DNA from: Bacteroidales bacterium
GTDB taxonomy: Bacteria; Bacteroidota; Bacteroidia; Bacteroidales; Muribaculaceae
Direction of reading: 5' to 3'
Assembly (NCBI GenBank): GCA_004557565.1
Contig: SFGS01000001.1
Coordinates: forward strand, 1 to 64,000
Length of the DNA stretch: 64,000 nucleotides
The position numbers and the translations under genes were made by a program. How positions within the stretch are numbered: the first letter of the stretch is position 1; every line of letters starts with the position of its first letter. This document shows, piece by piece, positions 9,988 through 19,045 of this stretch. The notes under the pieces are model-generated. The model worked only from the letters and a program-made list of their open reading frames with translations. It was not told the DNA's origin and did not search any database.

Positions 9988-10025
9988 GTAAAAAAAGCGT
10001 CAGGCTATTGCCCAACGCTTTTTTA
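9988..10025 (-). terminator. rpsP terminator
   Basis: Arms AAAAGCGT/ACGCTTTT (9993-10000, 10015-10022) with GC inner pairs and T runs on both strands. It lies 22 bases past the rpsP stop. Confidence 0.8.
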
Positions 10026-10046
10026 TGCGATTGCAGAAGTTGAAGA

Positions 10047-10607
10047 TTATGCTTCAGCAGGTGCTTCAGCAGCTTCTTCAGCTGGAGCTTCTGTAGCGGC
10101 AGCCTCAGCAGCGGCAGCTGCTTCAGCTTCAGCCTTAGCGGCTGCGATTTCAGCTTTCTTCTTAGCCACAGCTTCAGCCTTAGCTTCGTTCTTCTTAGCT
10201 TCTTCTTCAAGACGCTTCTTTTGGTCAGCGCTCTTTGCGTTTGCCAAGTTAGCCTTTGCAGCTTCAATCTTAGCATCCTTTTCAGCCTTCCAAGCATCGA
10301 AACGCTTTTGAGCTTCTGCTTCATCGAACGCACCCTTCTTAACACCGCCTTGGAGATGCTTCATAAGCATTACGCCTTCGCGAGAAAGAATGTTACGAAC
10401 TGTGTCGGTAGGAATTGCACCGCAATTCACCCAGTGAAGCGCTCTTTCGAAATTTAAACTTATTGTAGCAGGATTAGTATTAGGGTTATAAGAACCAATC
10501 CTTTCAATAAATCTACCATCTCGTGGTGCCCTGCTATCGGCTACGACAATTGGATAGAACGCATAGTCTTTGTGACCGTGGCGTTGTAATCTGATTTTAG
10601 TTGCCAT
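10047..10607 (-). CDS. rpsP: 30S ribosomal protein S16 with Ala/Lys/Glu-rich tail
   Basis: 186 residues. The first 85 or so are a standard S16 ([33 protein letters not shown]). From about residue 100 onward comes a low-complexity tail of K, A and E, ending in Ala/Glu repeats, which roughly doubles the usual 80-90 residue length. Extended S16 proteins are usual in Bacteroidetes as far as I recall. The gene stands alone, without the rimM, trmD or rplS neighbours common in other phyla; rimM is 51 kb away in this window. Confidence 0.96.
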   Translation of the reverse strand: MATKIRLQRHGHKDYAFYPIVVADSRAPRDGRFIERIGSYNPNTNPATISLNFERALHWVNCGAIPTDTVRNILSREGVMLMKHLQGGVKKGAFDEAEAQKRFDAWKAEKDAKIEAAKANLANAKSADQKKRLEEEAKKNEAKAEAVAKKKAEIAAAKAEAEAAAAAEAAATEAPAEEAAEAPAEA

Positions 10608-10692
10608 AAAAAATAATAATAAATTAAGTTTAAATTGTTATATTCATAAAATGAAAGTGATTATCTCATGCGAGATGACCACTCTCACTTTG

Positions 10693-10763
10693 TTGTCCTG
10701 GAAGGATTCGAACCCTCACAAACGGAACCAGAATCCGGTGTGCTACCGTTACACCACAGGACA
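10693..10763 (-). tRNA. tRNA-Gln (CTG anticodon)
   Basis: The minus-strand sequence starts TGTCCTG and closes with CAGGACA (7-bp acceptor). D stem is GTG/CAC. The anticodon loop is TTCTGGT, giving anticodon CTG. T stem is GAGGG/CCTTC with loop TTCGAAT. The anticodon stem CCGGA/TCCGT has one mismatch at its outer pair. A TACCTTTG -7 box lies at 10780-10787. Confidence 0.93.
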
Positions 10764-10779
10764 ATTTTCATTTGCGTTG

Positions 10780-10787
10780 CAAAGGTA
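10780..10787 (-). promoter_or_regulatory. Promoter -7 box of tRNA-Gln
   Basis: TACCTTTG on the minus strand matches the Bacteroidetes TAnnTTTG box. It is 16 bases ahead of the tRNA 5' end, which would put transcription start about 10 bases before the mature tRNA. Confidence 0.6.
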
Positions 10788-10865
10788 ATACATTTTTTGG
10801 AAATGGCAAGCGATATATCCTATTTTTTATTTCGCTTTGCGCGATTTCTCGCCATTTCGCATGCC

Positions 10866-11588
10866 TTATTTGTACTTTTCGGGCAGAGAGTCGTGAATTA
10901 CCTTAAAACTGTCGATCGACAGTGCCTTCAAGTCGTGGCCGTCTTCGGCTGGGAAAATGGGTTTGTGAATCATGATGCGGATTTTGCCCGGACGGATATT
11001 GAATGTGGAGCGAGGCATCACATCGTAGCTGCCATCAATGGTAATGGGCACTACTGGGAGGCTGAAGTCCACTGCGAGTTTGAACGCGCCCTTCTTGAAT
11101 GGTCCCATTTTTCCAGTGTCGGTACGGCGGCCTTCGGGGAACACGCAAAGCGATACGCCTTTGTTCAGACGCTTCTTCGCATCGTCCATCGTTTTCTTCA
11201 AAGCTTTCGCATTGTGGGTGTCCACAAGAATCTGTCCCGACATTTGGCAAGCTGTGCCCACAAAAGGGATGTTGATGAGCGCGCGTCGCATCATCCAGCA
11301 GAAGTTATGCCCCAGATAGCCCGACAGAGCGAAAATATCGTATGCGCCTTGGTGGTTTGCCACAAACACGTAGGATTTGTTCTTGTCAATGTTTTCGCGT
11401 CCTTCCACTTTCACATCGATGAAAAACAGCCAACAGAAGCATCTGGCCCATAAAATGGTGCAGTAATATCCTGCCCAAGCCCTGTTGAACAAACTTGCCA
11501 CCATGGTGAACAAGGCGGTAAGAATTGTGGCAACTAATATGATTGGTGCGGCGATAAGCCACTGGTAAATGCGGAACAAATAATTCAT
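10866..11588 (-). CDS. plsC: 1-acyl-sn-glycerol-3-phosphate acyltransferase
   Basis: 240 residues. Two hydrophobic stretches open the protein (about 5-35). The acyltransferase motif NHQGAYD (HxxxxD, about 78-84) and the acceptor motif FPEGRRTDTG (about 150) are both intact. It makes phosphatidic acid from lysophosphatidate at the inner membrane. Minus-strand -7 box TACCTTTG is at 11652-11659, just past the rprY terminator, so it is probably its own transcription unit. Confidence 0.93.
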   Translation of the reverse strand: MNYLFRIYQWLIAAPIILVATILTALFTMVASLFNRAWAGYYCTILWARCFCWLFFIDVKVEGRENIDKNKSYVFVANHQGAYDIFALSGYLGHNFCWMMRRALINIPFVGTACQMSGQILVDTHNAKALKKTMDDAKKRLNKGVSLCVFPEGRRTDTGKMGPFKKGAFKLAVDFSLPVVPITIDGSYDVMPRSTFNIRPGKIRIMIHKPIFPAEDGHDLKALSIDSFKVIHDSLPEKYK

Positions 11589-11651
11589 AATATAATATAA
11601 ACGTCAACAGTATTCAAAAAATCCCGACAGCGCTGGTGCTGTTAGTTGGTG

Positions 11652-11659
11652 CAAAGGTA
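11652..11659 (-). promoter_or_regulatory. Promoter -7 box of plsC
   Basis: TACCTTTG on the minus strand, 63 bases upstream of the plsC start and directly downstream of the rprY terminator. Confidence 0.55.
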
Positions 11660-11661
11660 AT

Positions 11662-11700
11662 AAAAAAATCGTGACCTTCCGAACGAACGCCACGATTTTA
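11662..11700 (-). terminator. Terminator of rprXY
   Basis: Arms AAAATCGTG/CACGATTTT (11665-11673, 11691-11699), followed on the minus strand by a T run. It lies just past the rprY stop. Confidence 0.75.
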
Positions 11701-11718
11701 TATAGAGGGTGATATTAT

Positions 11719-12423
11719 TTACTTCGCTTCAGCTTCAGGAGCAATCAGCTTGTAGCCCTTGCCGTGAATGTTGATGATTTCGATAGATGGATCATCTTTC
11801 AAGTGCTTGCGCAACTTGGTGATGTACACGTCCATTGAACGGGCGTTGAAGTAGTTGTCGTCAATCCAGATGGTCTTCAATGCGAAGTTGCGTTCCAAAA
11901 TCTCATTCACATGTGCGCAAAGCAGGCTGAGGAGTTCGCTCTCCTTGGTGGTGAGTTTTTCGGGCTTGTCGTCGGCGATAAGCACTTGCTTCTGGGTGTC
12001 GAAAGTGAACTTACCAATCTTATACATAGTGATTTCTTTGCCCTTTTTGCCCTTCACACGACGCAAAATAGCTTCAATACGCATCACCAATTCTTCCATG
12101 CTGAAAGGCTTGGTGATATAGTCGTCGGCTCCGATCTTGAAGCCTTCGAGGATATCTTCTTTCAAAGTTTTGGCAGTAAGGAAAATGATAGGCACCTCGC
12201 TGTTAACGGTGCGCACTTCCTGTGCCAATTGGAAACCATCTTTCTTTGGCATCATGATGTCGAACACGCAAATGTCGTATTTGCCTTTCAAAAATGCCTT
12301 ATAGCCACTTTCACCATCTGCATACAAATCTACATTGTAGCCTTTTGCCTGCAAATACTCTCTTGTGAGCATGCCAAGATTCTCGTCATCTTCGCAAAGC
12401 AGAATTCTCAATTTTTCTTCCAT
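11719..12423 (-). CDS. rprY: Response regulator RprY (OmpR family)
   Basis: 234 residues. The receiver domain holds the acidic pair CEDDEN near residue 10, phospho-acceptor Asp55 in VFDIMMPKKDG, and the Thr/Lys switch residues (FLTAK, ITKPFS). The C-terminal half is an OmpR/PhoB winged helix ending NIHGKGYKLI. The N-terminus and DILEGFKIGADDYITKPFSM resemble RprY of Bacteroides fragilis. It starts 8 bases after the sensor kinase stop and is cotranscribed with it. Confidence 0.93.
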   Translation of the reverse strand: MEEKLRILLCEDDENLGMLTREYLQAKGYNVDLYADGESGYKAFLKGKYDICVFDIMMPKKDGFQLAQEVRTVNSEVPIIFLTAKTLKEDILEGFKIGADDYITKPFSMEELVMRIEAILRRVKGKKGKEITMYKIGKFTFDTQKQVLIADDKPEKLTTKESELLSLLCAHVNEILERNFALKTIWIDDNYFNARSMDVYITKLRKHLKDDPSIEIINIHGKGYKLIAPEAEAK

Positions 12424-12431
12424 AATCTAAT

Positions 12432-13928
12432 TTATTTAAAAAGTGGTAATGTAATTATAAATGTCGTACCTTTATTTAATTCGCTTTCGGCTTTGATTGT
12501 GCCCTTAAACAGTTCAATCATTTTGCTCACATAAGCCAAGCCGAGTCCGAATCCCTTCACATCGTGTCGGTTTCCGGTATGAACGCGATAAAATTTTTCA
12601 AATATCTTTTTCAAATCCTCTTTCTTCATGCCTATGCCGTTGTCGCTGATGCGGATTTCGAGTTTTTCGTCGCCAATATTGCAAGTGGAGATCGACAACT
12701 CTGGAGCCACATCCTCGCGGCGGTATTTGATGGCGTTGTCAAGGAGGTTAAATATCACATTGGTGAAGTGCATCTCGTCAACATTCACAATCGAGTCTTC
12801 GGCAGAGAAGTCGGCGGTGATGTGGCCACCGAATTTTTCAGCCTTGATGCGGTAGGTGCTCACCACATTGTCGATGATGGCATGGGCATCAACATCTTTC
12901 AGGCGAATGGTGGCAGTGCCTCGGTCGAAAAGCGACATTTGTAGCACTTTTTCCACTTGGAATCGCAGGCGCTTCGTTTCGTCGGTAATCACTTGCGATA
13001 CATGCTTCATCATCGTTGGACTTTTCAGCACGGTTTCGTCGTTGAGCATCTGCCCTGCCAGCGATATGGTGGAGATAGGTGTCTTAAACTCGTGCGTCAT
13101 GTTGTTGATAAAGTCGTTTTTGATTTCGCTCAGTTTCTTCTGACGGAAAATCACTACAATGGTGTAGATGAAAATGAACATCAGAATGAATGTGAACACA
13201 AACGACGGAATCATAAACTTGATAGATGCATAGATGTAACTCGACTGCGTAGGGAAAAATACCTTCAGCACATTGCGCTTCGATTCGGGGTCTTTCGGGA
13301 ACAGCACTGCAGAAAATACGCTGCGCTTATCGCCATCAGGTTCATAGCCAGCTGTGTGATACACGATGCCTTGCTGTGGGCTTTCCACCGCAAATTCGTA
13401 TGGCACTTCCAAACCGTTGCCCTCCAATTCCCTCTTCAAGTAGATATTCACCCTTGCCGAATCAGCACGCTCCACAATGGGGCGGTCGCTCGCTTGGTTG
13501 AGAATGGATAGGATTACCTCGTTGAGCAACCCCTTCTGGTACAGGTACTGCCCTTTCAGAATGGCTTGCTGGTGCTTGTATTGCTCCGAGAGTTTGAAGT
13601 TGCCACTTCCGATTTCTGGCTTGGGGGCTGTCTTTTTGCCCAGGTTGTTTGTGTTGTCTGAAATCGTCCCTGTGATTTCCGACGGCAGGCGGTCGCCAAG
13701 TTCAAATTGATAACGCTCTGCCTCGTTTAAGTCTTGGTCGAGATAATATCGTGTTTCGTCTTGTTCCAGAGCGTCGGACACGGCGTACAGACTTCTTTTC
13801 ACCGTTTCGGAAAATTGCTCATTTCGCATTCTCACCATGTCTTCCATATACATGATTTGAACGAACAAAAGTCCCATAATGGTGGAAGCCATCACTATCG
13901 TCAGAAGCCAAATTGTGGATTTCTTCAT
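12432..13928 (-). CDS. rprX: Sensor histidine kinase RprX
   Basis: 498 residues. TM1 is about 6-28, a periplasmic sensing region of about 200 residues follows, and TM2 is about 237-261. The HisKA phospho-acceptor is His279 in FINNMTHEFKTPIS. The ATPase core shows the N box (LLDNAIKY), DNGIGM, and GFGLGLAYV. Partner of the adjacent rprY. The signal sensed is not evident. A repeat-bearing leader of about 320 bases lies upstream and may belong to its transcript. Confidence 0.92.
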   Translation of the reverse strand: MKKSTIWLLTIVMASTIMGLLFVQIMYMEDMVRMRNEQFSETVKRSLYAVSDALEQDETRYYLDQDLNEAERYQFELGDRLPSEITGTISDNTNNLGKKTAPKPEIGSGNFKLSEQYKHQQAILKGQYLYQKGLLNEVILSILNQASDRPIVERADSARVNIYLKRELEGNGLEVPYEFAVESPQQGIVYHTAGYEPDGDKRSVFSAVLFPKDPESKRNVLKVFFPTQSSYIYASIKFMIPSFVFTFILMFIFIYTIVVIFRQKKLSEIKNDFINNMTHEFKTPISTISLAGQMLNDETVLKSPTMMKHVSQVITDETKRLRFQVEKVLQMSLFDRGTATIRLKDVDAHAIIDNVVSTYRIKAEKFGGHITADFSAEDSIVNVDEMHFTNVIFNLLDNAIKYRREDVAPELSISTCNIGDEKLEIRISDNGIGMKKEDLKKIFEKFYRVHTGNRHDVKGFGLGLAYVSKMIELFKGTIKAESELNKGTTFIITLPLFK

Positions 13929-13938
13929 CTTACTGGAA

Positions 13939-13962
13939 TTAACACTTTAACACTTTAACACT
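13939..13962. repeat. 8-bp repeat, three units
   Basis: The unit TTTAACAC occurs three times in a row (the first with one change) immediately upstream of the rprX start codon, within its ribosome-binding region. Confidence 0.6.
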
Positions 13963-14153
13963 TATACTGCAACGTTAAAAAACTGCTACTTTGCCGAAAA
14001 ACACGGTGTTTTCGTCTAAATTTTTAACATTACGCCCCAAAATTAACAATTAAATGTGAAATACAAAAATTTCCACAAATATTTTTTCAAAAAATTTCAC
14101 ACCACCCCCCCCAAATCCCCCACCACAATTAATAAATTCAGATAGCCACGAGT

Positions 14154-14228
14154 CGTCCGAAGCACCCGAAGCACCTGAAACACCTGAAACACCTGAAACA
14201 CCTGAAACACCTGAAACACCTGAAACAC
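14154..14228. repeat. 9-bp tandem repeat
   Basis: CACCTGAAA occurs six times without change from 14172 to 14225, preceded by degenerate units (CACCCGAAG). A nine-base unit keeps any reading frame. Short period, no spacers and no cas genes, so it is not a CRISPR. Confidence 0.9.
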
Positions 14229-14259
14229 TAATGTCTCTATTCATATATATTCCTTCATG

Positions 14260-14267
14260 CAAATATA
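14260..14267 (-). promoter_or_regulatory. Possible rprX promoter -7 box
   Basis: TATATTTG on the minus strand. Transcription would start near 14253, pass through the 9-bp repeats and reach rprX about 320 bases on, with no terminator seen between. Confidence 0.4.
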
Positions 14268-14318
14268 ATTAATGTGTGTGGAGAAATCTATTGTAAAAAG
14301 GTATTGTGGGTAAAATAA

Positions 14319-14348
14319 AGAGAGAGCCTTTTGGTGGAGGCTCTCTCT
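14319..14348 (-). terminator. Terminator of the dxr-rseP operon
   Basis: Ten-base arms AGAGAGAGCC/GGCTCTCTCT (14319-14328, 14339-14348), with TTTATTTT next on the minus strand. It follows the M49 peptidase stop by 25 bases. Confidence 0.8.
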
Positions 14349-14373
14349 GTTTTAATTTATGGGGTGATGGGGG

Positions 14374-16395
14374 TTACTTGGTGAGGGGTGAATAGTCGCG
14401 GCTGTAGCGGAGCATCTGTTGGATGTAGCCTTCTTCGTATGAGATTTTTACATCGGTAATGTTGCCGTTGTTGTCCTTCACCAGTGTGTAAACTGGATTA
14501 ACAAAGCCCTTGTATGGTGCGATATTGAGTTTTTCGTAGCGTGCCAAGATTTCCTTGTGGATTGCTGGGTCAACCTTCACACCGTAGGTTTCAACCAAGT
14601 CGCGACCAGCTTCAAAGTCGCCTTCACTCTTGATGCGCTGAATTTCAGCGAGCAGCTTGCCAAAGAGCTTGTGGAGCTTTTCGTAATCGTTGATGCGAAC
14701 GAAAGTCTTTCCGTTGCGCTTCACATATTCAATCACGTTGTCGGCCTTACCTTCTTGATAGCACCATTCGCTGATGAGTTTGCGGTTGCGCATGTGTGCT
14801 TCCTCGATGTCCTTGCCTGGCTCGATTCGGGTGAGTTGGGTGAGCAGACCGTTCATAATATACTTGTAGTATTCAGCCTTGTAGGTGTCAGCATCTTTGA
14901 AAATGCCCAATTCAAGCAGTTTTGGATCTGCCATGTGATAGAGGGCGAACAAGTCGGCACGAGCCTCTTCAAGGGTTGAGCGGTAGTTTTTCAACGAACT
15001 TGCATCAACTCCTGGGAGCATTTGACCAGAAGCGTGACCTAAACATTCGTGAAGGTCGGTGTGGAGTTTGTCGGCGAGTGTGAGATATTTCTTCATCAAT
15101 TCCACTTCCACATTGCTGTAAGCAAACTCTTCGTTGAAACCAGTGCCATTAGCCACCTCGTCGTAAGCATCGGTGATGTTTTCGATAGTCACCGACTTAG
15201 AGCCGTATTGTGCACGAATCCAGTTGCTGTTAGGCAAGTTGATACCGATTGGAGTGGCAGGATAACTATCGCCAGCCAAAATGGCTGCGGTAATCACCTT
15301 TGCGCTCACGCCTTTCACGTTTTGCTTCTTGAAACGGTTGTCAACAGGTGATGCGTTTTCAAAATATTGTGCATTGTTGCTGATAAGTGTAGTGCGGTGT
15401 GAAGCCTCCTTGTTTCGGAAGTTCACCAAAGCTTCCCATGCGCCAGTCATCGACAGAGGGTCGCCATAGTTTTCGATGAAACCGTTGACGAAGTCAACAT
15501 CGCTCTTGGTTTCCTGTGCCCACAAGATAGAATATTCATCAAATGTGCGCAATGAGCCTGTGACATAGAAATCAATCAATTTTTGAATATATGCCTTTTG
15601 TGCTTCGTTTTCGGCATAATTCATGGCTTCCTTCAAATTGTCAACAATCTTGGTGATGGCTTCAGAGTAAAGACCGCCCACTTTGTAAACTTTCTCTACC
15701 ACTTTACCGTTCTCTTTCACCACCTTAGCGTTAAGTCCGTAAGAAATAGGAGTCTTGTCGTTAGGGTCTTTGATAGCCTTGTAATAGTCTTCCACTTCCT
15801 TTTGCGTTACGCCTTCGTAAAGGTTGTTAGCAGATGTGGTGATGAGGTCTTGGCCGGCAGCGAGATTCACACTCTTAGCCATAAACGCCTTGTCGAAAAT
15901 CACTCGATCCATCACTTTGAGGAAAGAGGCGACAGATTGTCCCTTAGCCAATGGCAATTTTGATTGAGGCAAAGCCTTCACACTTGCGTTGAAAAATTCT
16001 TCGGTAAATTCTGGGGTGAACTTATCCTTAGAATAGTGATGGTGAATGCCGTTTGCAAACCACACTTGCTTCAAGTATTTTTCCAAAGCCTTGAAATCGG
16101 CATTGTTCTTGTCGCCCTTGTAGCTGGTGTAGAGCGCTTCAAGGGTTTGACGCACCTGAAGATTATACTTGCAGTTCTGGTCTGTGAGAATGTCGCGACC
16201 TTGCAAAGCTGCTTCGGTGAGGTAGTAAACAAGTTTCTTTTGATTTAAAGAAAGGTCGGCAAATCCAGGCACTTGATAACGCAGTACCTGAATGTCGGCA
16301 AAACTATCGACGTTGTAGTCGAACTTATTTCCTTGTGCCATAGTTGCTATTGATGCCAATGCCACCAGTGCGGCGGCGATAAAGGTTTTCTTCAT
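14374..16395 (-). CDS. Exported M49-family (dipeptidyl peptidase III-like) peptidase
   Basis: 673 residues. Signal peptide MKKTFIAAALVALASIATMA, so it is exported. The zinc motif HECLGH is at 449-454 and the third ligand region EEARAD at 476-481, the HExxGH and EExRA[ED] pair that defines M49. It should remove dipeptides from peptide N-termini. Last gene of the dxr-rseP-rlmI operon, 23 bases after the methyltransferase, and followed by a strong terminator. Confidence 0.88.
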   Translation of the reverse strand: MKKTFIAAALVALASIATMAQGNKFDYNVDSFADIQVLRYQVPGFADLSLNQKKLVYYLTEAALQGRDILTDQNCKYNLQVRQTLEALYTSYKGDKNNADFKALEKYLKQVWFANGIHHHYSKDKFTPEFTEEFFNASVKALPQSKLPLAKGQSVASFLKVMDRVIFDKAFMAKSVNLAAGQDLITTSANNLYEGVTQKEVEDYYKAIKDPNDKTPISYGLNAKVVKENGKVVEKVYKVGGLYSEAITKIVDNLKEAMNYAENEAQKAYIQKLIDFYVTGSLRTFDEYSILWAQETKSDVDFVNGFIENYGDPLSMTGAWEALVNFRNKEASHRTTLISNNAQYFENASPVDNRFKKQNVKGVSAKVITAAILAGDSYPATPIGINLPNSNWIRAQYGSKSVTIENITDAYDEVANGTGFNEEFAYSNVEVELMKKYLTLADKLHTDLHECLGHASGQMLPGVDASSLKNYRSTLEEARADLFALYHMADPKLLELGIFKDADTYKAEYYKYIMNGLLTQLTRIEPGKDIEEAHMRNRKLISEWCYQEGKADNVIEYVKRNGKTFVRINDYEKLHKLFGKLLAEIQRIKSEGDFEAGRDLVETYGVKVDPAIHKEILARYEKLNIAPYKGFVNPVYTLVKDNNGNITDVKISYEEGYIQQMLRYSRDYSPLTK

Positions 16396-16418
16396 AATCT
16401 ATTGCATTAAAAAATTAA

Positions 16419-17597
16419 TTATTCCACGTAAAGCACTAATCCCTTCAGGTATTCGCCTTCGGGGTGGTAGATGTTGATAGGGTGGTCGGCAGGCTGGGTG
16501 AGTTGATGCAAGATGCGCACCTTGCGACGCGACATTGCCGCCGCGCTGAACACTGCCAGCCGGAATTGCTCCTTGTTCACAGCTTGTGAGCAAGAGAATG
16601 TGAACAATATGCCACCCGGTTTGATTTTTTCAAATGCCTTTGCGTTGAGTTTGCGATAACCAATCAGAGCATTACGCAATGCACTTTTATGCTTTGCGAA
16701 TGCTGGAGGGTCGAGCACAATAAGGTCGTAGTCGCTTCCCATTTCGTCGAGGTATTTGAAAGCATCGATGGCAAACGACTTGTGACGTTCGCAATTCGGA
16801 AAGTTCAATTCCACATTAGCATCGGTGAGCGAAATTGCCTTTGCGGAACTATCCACTGAGTGAACAAGCTCGGCACCGCCACGCAGGGCGTAGAACGAAA
16901 ATCCACCAGTGTAGCAGAACATGTTGAGCACTTTTCGGCCTGTGGCGTAATGCTCAAGAAGCGATCGGTTCTCGCGTTGGTCAACGAAGAACCCCGTCTT
17001 TTGGCCGCGGAGCCAATCGACATGAAATTTCAAACCATTCTCCATTGCCACATCTGTGTCGTACTCCCCTACTATGTATTCGTTTTGAGGATCGAGCTGT
17101 GCCTTATAGGGCAAGGTGGTTTCGCTCTTGTAATACACATTCTTCACCACGCCATTGGGCAACTGGGTGAGAGCGTCGGCAATCAGGTTGCGCGCGAAGT
17201 GCATACCTGGAGAGTGGGCTTGCATCACAGCCGTAGATCCGTAAATGTCGACTACCAAGCCCGGCAAGAAATCGCCTTCGCCATGCACCAGGCGGAAAGC
17301 ATTGTTGTCGGGGCGGCTCAATCCGAGAGCCTGACGCATCTTGAAAGCCTCGGTGAGGCGCTTCACAAAAAATGCGGAGTCGATTTCTGTGTCGTCGAAA
17401 GTGAGAATACGCACGGCGATGCTGCCAATCTGGTAGTGTCCGTTGCCGATGAGGTTGCCCTCGTGGTCGTAAACGGTCACCAAGTCACCTTCTTCTATGT
17501 TGTCCATGCGAGCAATTGCCCCAGAGAAAACCCAGGGGTGAAATCGCTTGAGCGATTCCTCTTTACCTCGCTTTAATATCACGCGTTTGTAAACCAT
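16419..17597 (-). CDS. RlmI-type class I SAM-dependent rRNA methyltransferase
   Basis: 392 residues. An N-terminal PUA-like RNA-binding domain (KRGKEESLKRFHPWVFSGAI) is followed by a Rossmann methyltransferase domain with VLNMFCYTGGFSFYA (motif I) and VLDPPAFAKHK (motif IV, DPPAF). This layout is that of RlmI, which makes m5C in 23S rRNA; the target base here is inferred. It starts 3 bases after the rseP stop, so translation is probably coupled. Confidence 0.88.
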   Translation of the reverse strand: MVYKRVILKRGKEESLKRFHPWVFSGAIARMDNIEEGDLVTVYDHEGNLIGNGHYQIGSIAVRILTFDDTEIDSAFFVKRLTEAFKMRQALGLSRPDNNAFRLVHGEGDFLPGLVVDIYGSTAVMQAHSPGMHFARNLIADALTQLPNGVVKNVYYKSETTLPYKAQLDPQNEYIVGEYDTDVAMENGLKFHVDWLRGQKTGFFVDQRENRSLLEHYATGRKVLNMFCYTGGFSFYALRGGAELVHSVDSSAKAISLTDANVELNFPNCERHKSFAIDAFKYLDEMGSDYDLIVLDPPAFAKHKSALRNALIGYRKLNAKAFEKIKPGGILFTFSCSQAVNKEQFRLAVFSAAAMSRRKVRILHQLTQPADHPINIYHPEGEYLKGLVLYVE

Positions 17598-17600
17598 CTG

Positions 17601-19031
17601 TTATTTAATAAAGAATCGGTAAATATCGTTAGCATTGGCAAACAGCAAGAGCGCTATCAAGAACACCATGCCTGCGGTTTGCGCCCATTCCATAAATTTC
17701 TCGCTTGGCTTGCGGCGAGTTATCATCTCGTAGAGCAAGAACAGCACATGTCCGCCGTCGAGGGCTGGAATAGGAAGAATGTTCATAAAGGCAAGAATCA
17801 CAGAAAGGAATGCGGTAATGCTCCAGAAACTGTACCAGTCCCATTCCTCTGGGAAAATGTGGCCGATAGAACCAAAACCGCCCAAATTCTTTGCACCCTC
17901 TTTCGAGAACACCGTCTTAAACGCTTTCACATAACTTACCAGTTGAGAGCATCCCATCTCGATGCCACGAGGCACCGACTGGAAGAATGAATAACTGTGT
18001 TGCTCGGTTTTGAAGAGTTTTGACACGTCGGCAAGCACCTCGAAACCAAGTTTGCCATCGCCGTCAACCTCTGCTTGTGTGGTGACGGTTTTTTCACCAC
18101 GAATAAGCTGCACGGGAATGGTCTTTCCGCTATTTTTCTTAAGTTGTTCGGTGAATTGTGTGAACGATGGTGTGGCCACGCCATTCACAGCCACCAGCTT
18201 GTCACCCTCTTGGAAACCAGCTTTCTCTGCACCAGTGCCAGGCATTGTAGCCTTCACAATGGTAGGCACATTGCACGACATGAATGGCTCGCCGTTTTCA
18301 AGGTCGCTATTCACTTGCAGCACAAACTGGTCGGGGATTGAAATCGTAACGGTATCTTTCTTGCCACGAAGCACTTTCACCTCTTTAGCCATAGCAATTT
18401 TCAGCTGGTCGCTGTCGAAATAGCGCACAGCGTCGCCATCAGCCATCAGAGGAATATCGTTGTCTTGAAAACCTGCCTTGTGGGCGGTTTCGCTATAAGT
18501 GATGCCTTCGGTTGCGCTTGTGAATGGAAGATATTGCTCGCCCCAGTACCATACCATACCAGCATAGATGAAGATGGCAAGGAGAAAATTGTTGAGCACG
18601 CCGCCCACCATAATCAGGAGTCGCTTCCAAGTGGCTTGTGTTCTAAATTCCCATGGTTGTGGCTCACTCGAAAGTTTGTCGGCACCTTGAGTTTCGTCGA
18701 TCATACCAGCGATGGCGCAATAGCCGCCCAATGGCAGCCAGCCTAAACCATACTCGGTGTCGCGCCAAGTGGCTTTCTTGCTGGAGGACTCTTTTTCAGT
18801 CTCAACGCTCTTCGACTCATAAACTGCGCCTTTGCTGGTGCGAAGCACGCTTACTTTCTTCGTTTTAGGAAGCCAAGCCATCAGTGTGACCCATGGATTA
18901 AAGAAAAGGTAGAATTTTTCTACTTTCACGCCGAAGATTCTTGCCCACATATAGTGGCCAAATTCGTGGATAAACACCAGCAAACTCAGCGAAAGTATCA
19001 GTTCAAATGCTTTTAACCAAAATGTGTTCAT
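17601..19031 (-). CDS. rseP: Site-2 protease RseP
   Basis: 476 residues. The zinc site HEFGH is at 22-26 in TM1. The second metal site, LDGGH, is near residue 425. One PDZ domain is clear (EKAGFQEGDKLVAVNGV) and a degenerate one precedes it (HKAGFQDNDIPLMADGD). A charged insert at about 60-85 between HEFGH and GLGWLPLGGYC lengthens the protein slightly. It performs intramembrane cleavage, in other bacteria of anti-sigma factors. Directly after dxr (14-base gap). Confidence 0.93.
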   Translation of the reverse strand: MNTFWLKAFELILSLSLLVFIHEFGHYMWARIFGVKVEKFYLFFNPWVTLMAWLPKTKKVSVLRTSKGAVYESKSVETEKESSSKKATWRDTEYGLGWLPLGGYCAIAGMIDETQGADKLSSEPQPWEFRTQATWKRLLIMVGGVLNNFLLAIFIYAGMVWYWGEQYLPFTSATEGITYSETAHKAGFQDNDIPLMADGDAVRYFDSDQLKIAMAKEVKVLRGKKDTVTISIPDQFVLQVNSDLENGEPFMSCNVPTIVKATMPGTGAEKAGFQEGDKLVAVNGVATPSFTQFTEQLKKNSGKTIPVQLIRGEKTVTTQAEVDGDGKLGFEVLADVSKLFKTEQHSYSFFQSVPRGIEMGCSQLVSYVKAFKTVFSKEGAKNLGGFGSIGHIFPEEWDWYSFWSITAFLSVILAFMNILPIPALDGGHVLFLLYEMITRRKPSEKFMEWAQTAGMVFLIALLLFANANDIYRFFIK

Positions 19032-19045
19032 TTCTTGTAGTTCTC

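Larger units (their letters stand above)
13929..14373. other. Repeat-rich intergenic region upstream of rprX
   Basis: 445 bases without a convincing gene. It holds an 8-bp triplicate (13939-13962), a C-rich tract around 14104-14121, a 9-bp tandem repeat (14154-14228), a minus-strand TATATTTG box (14260-14267) and the terminator of the M49 peptidase gene (14319-14348). A 64-codon minus-strand reading frame (start 14244) runs through the 9-bp repeat as SGV units and is treated as doubtful. Confidence 0.7.

Noticed and set aside
10668..11453. 261-codon plus-strand frame over tRNA-Gln and plsC
   Set aside because: It begins inside the tRNA region and is antisense to plsC, which has clear family motifs. 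Reading through a tRNA gives the familiar spurious peptide LEGFEPSQTE.
14154..14228. CRISPR array
   Set aside because: Units are nine bases with no spacers, and no cas gene is in the window.
14050..14262. 70-codon frame with SGV repeats as a gene
   Set aside because: The repeat is a 9-bp DNA repeat, the rest is Gly/Phe-rich noise from a C-rich tract, and there is no family resemblance. Kept only as a possible leader frame in the findings.
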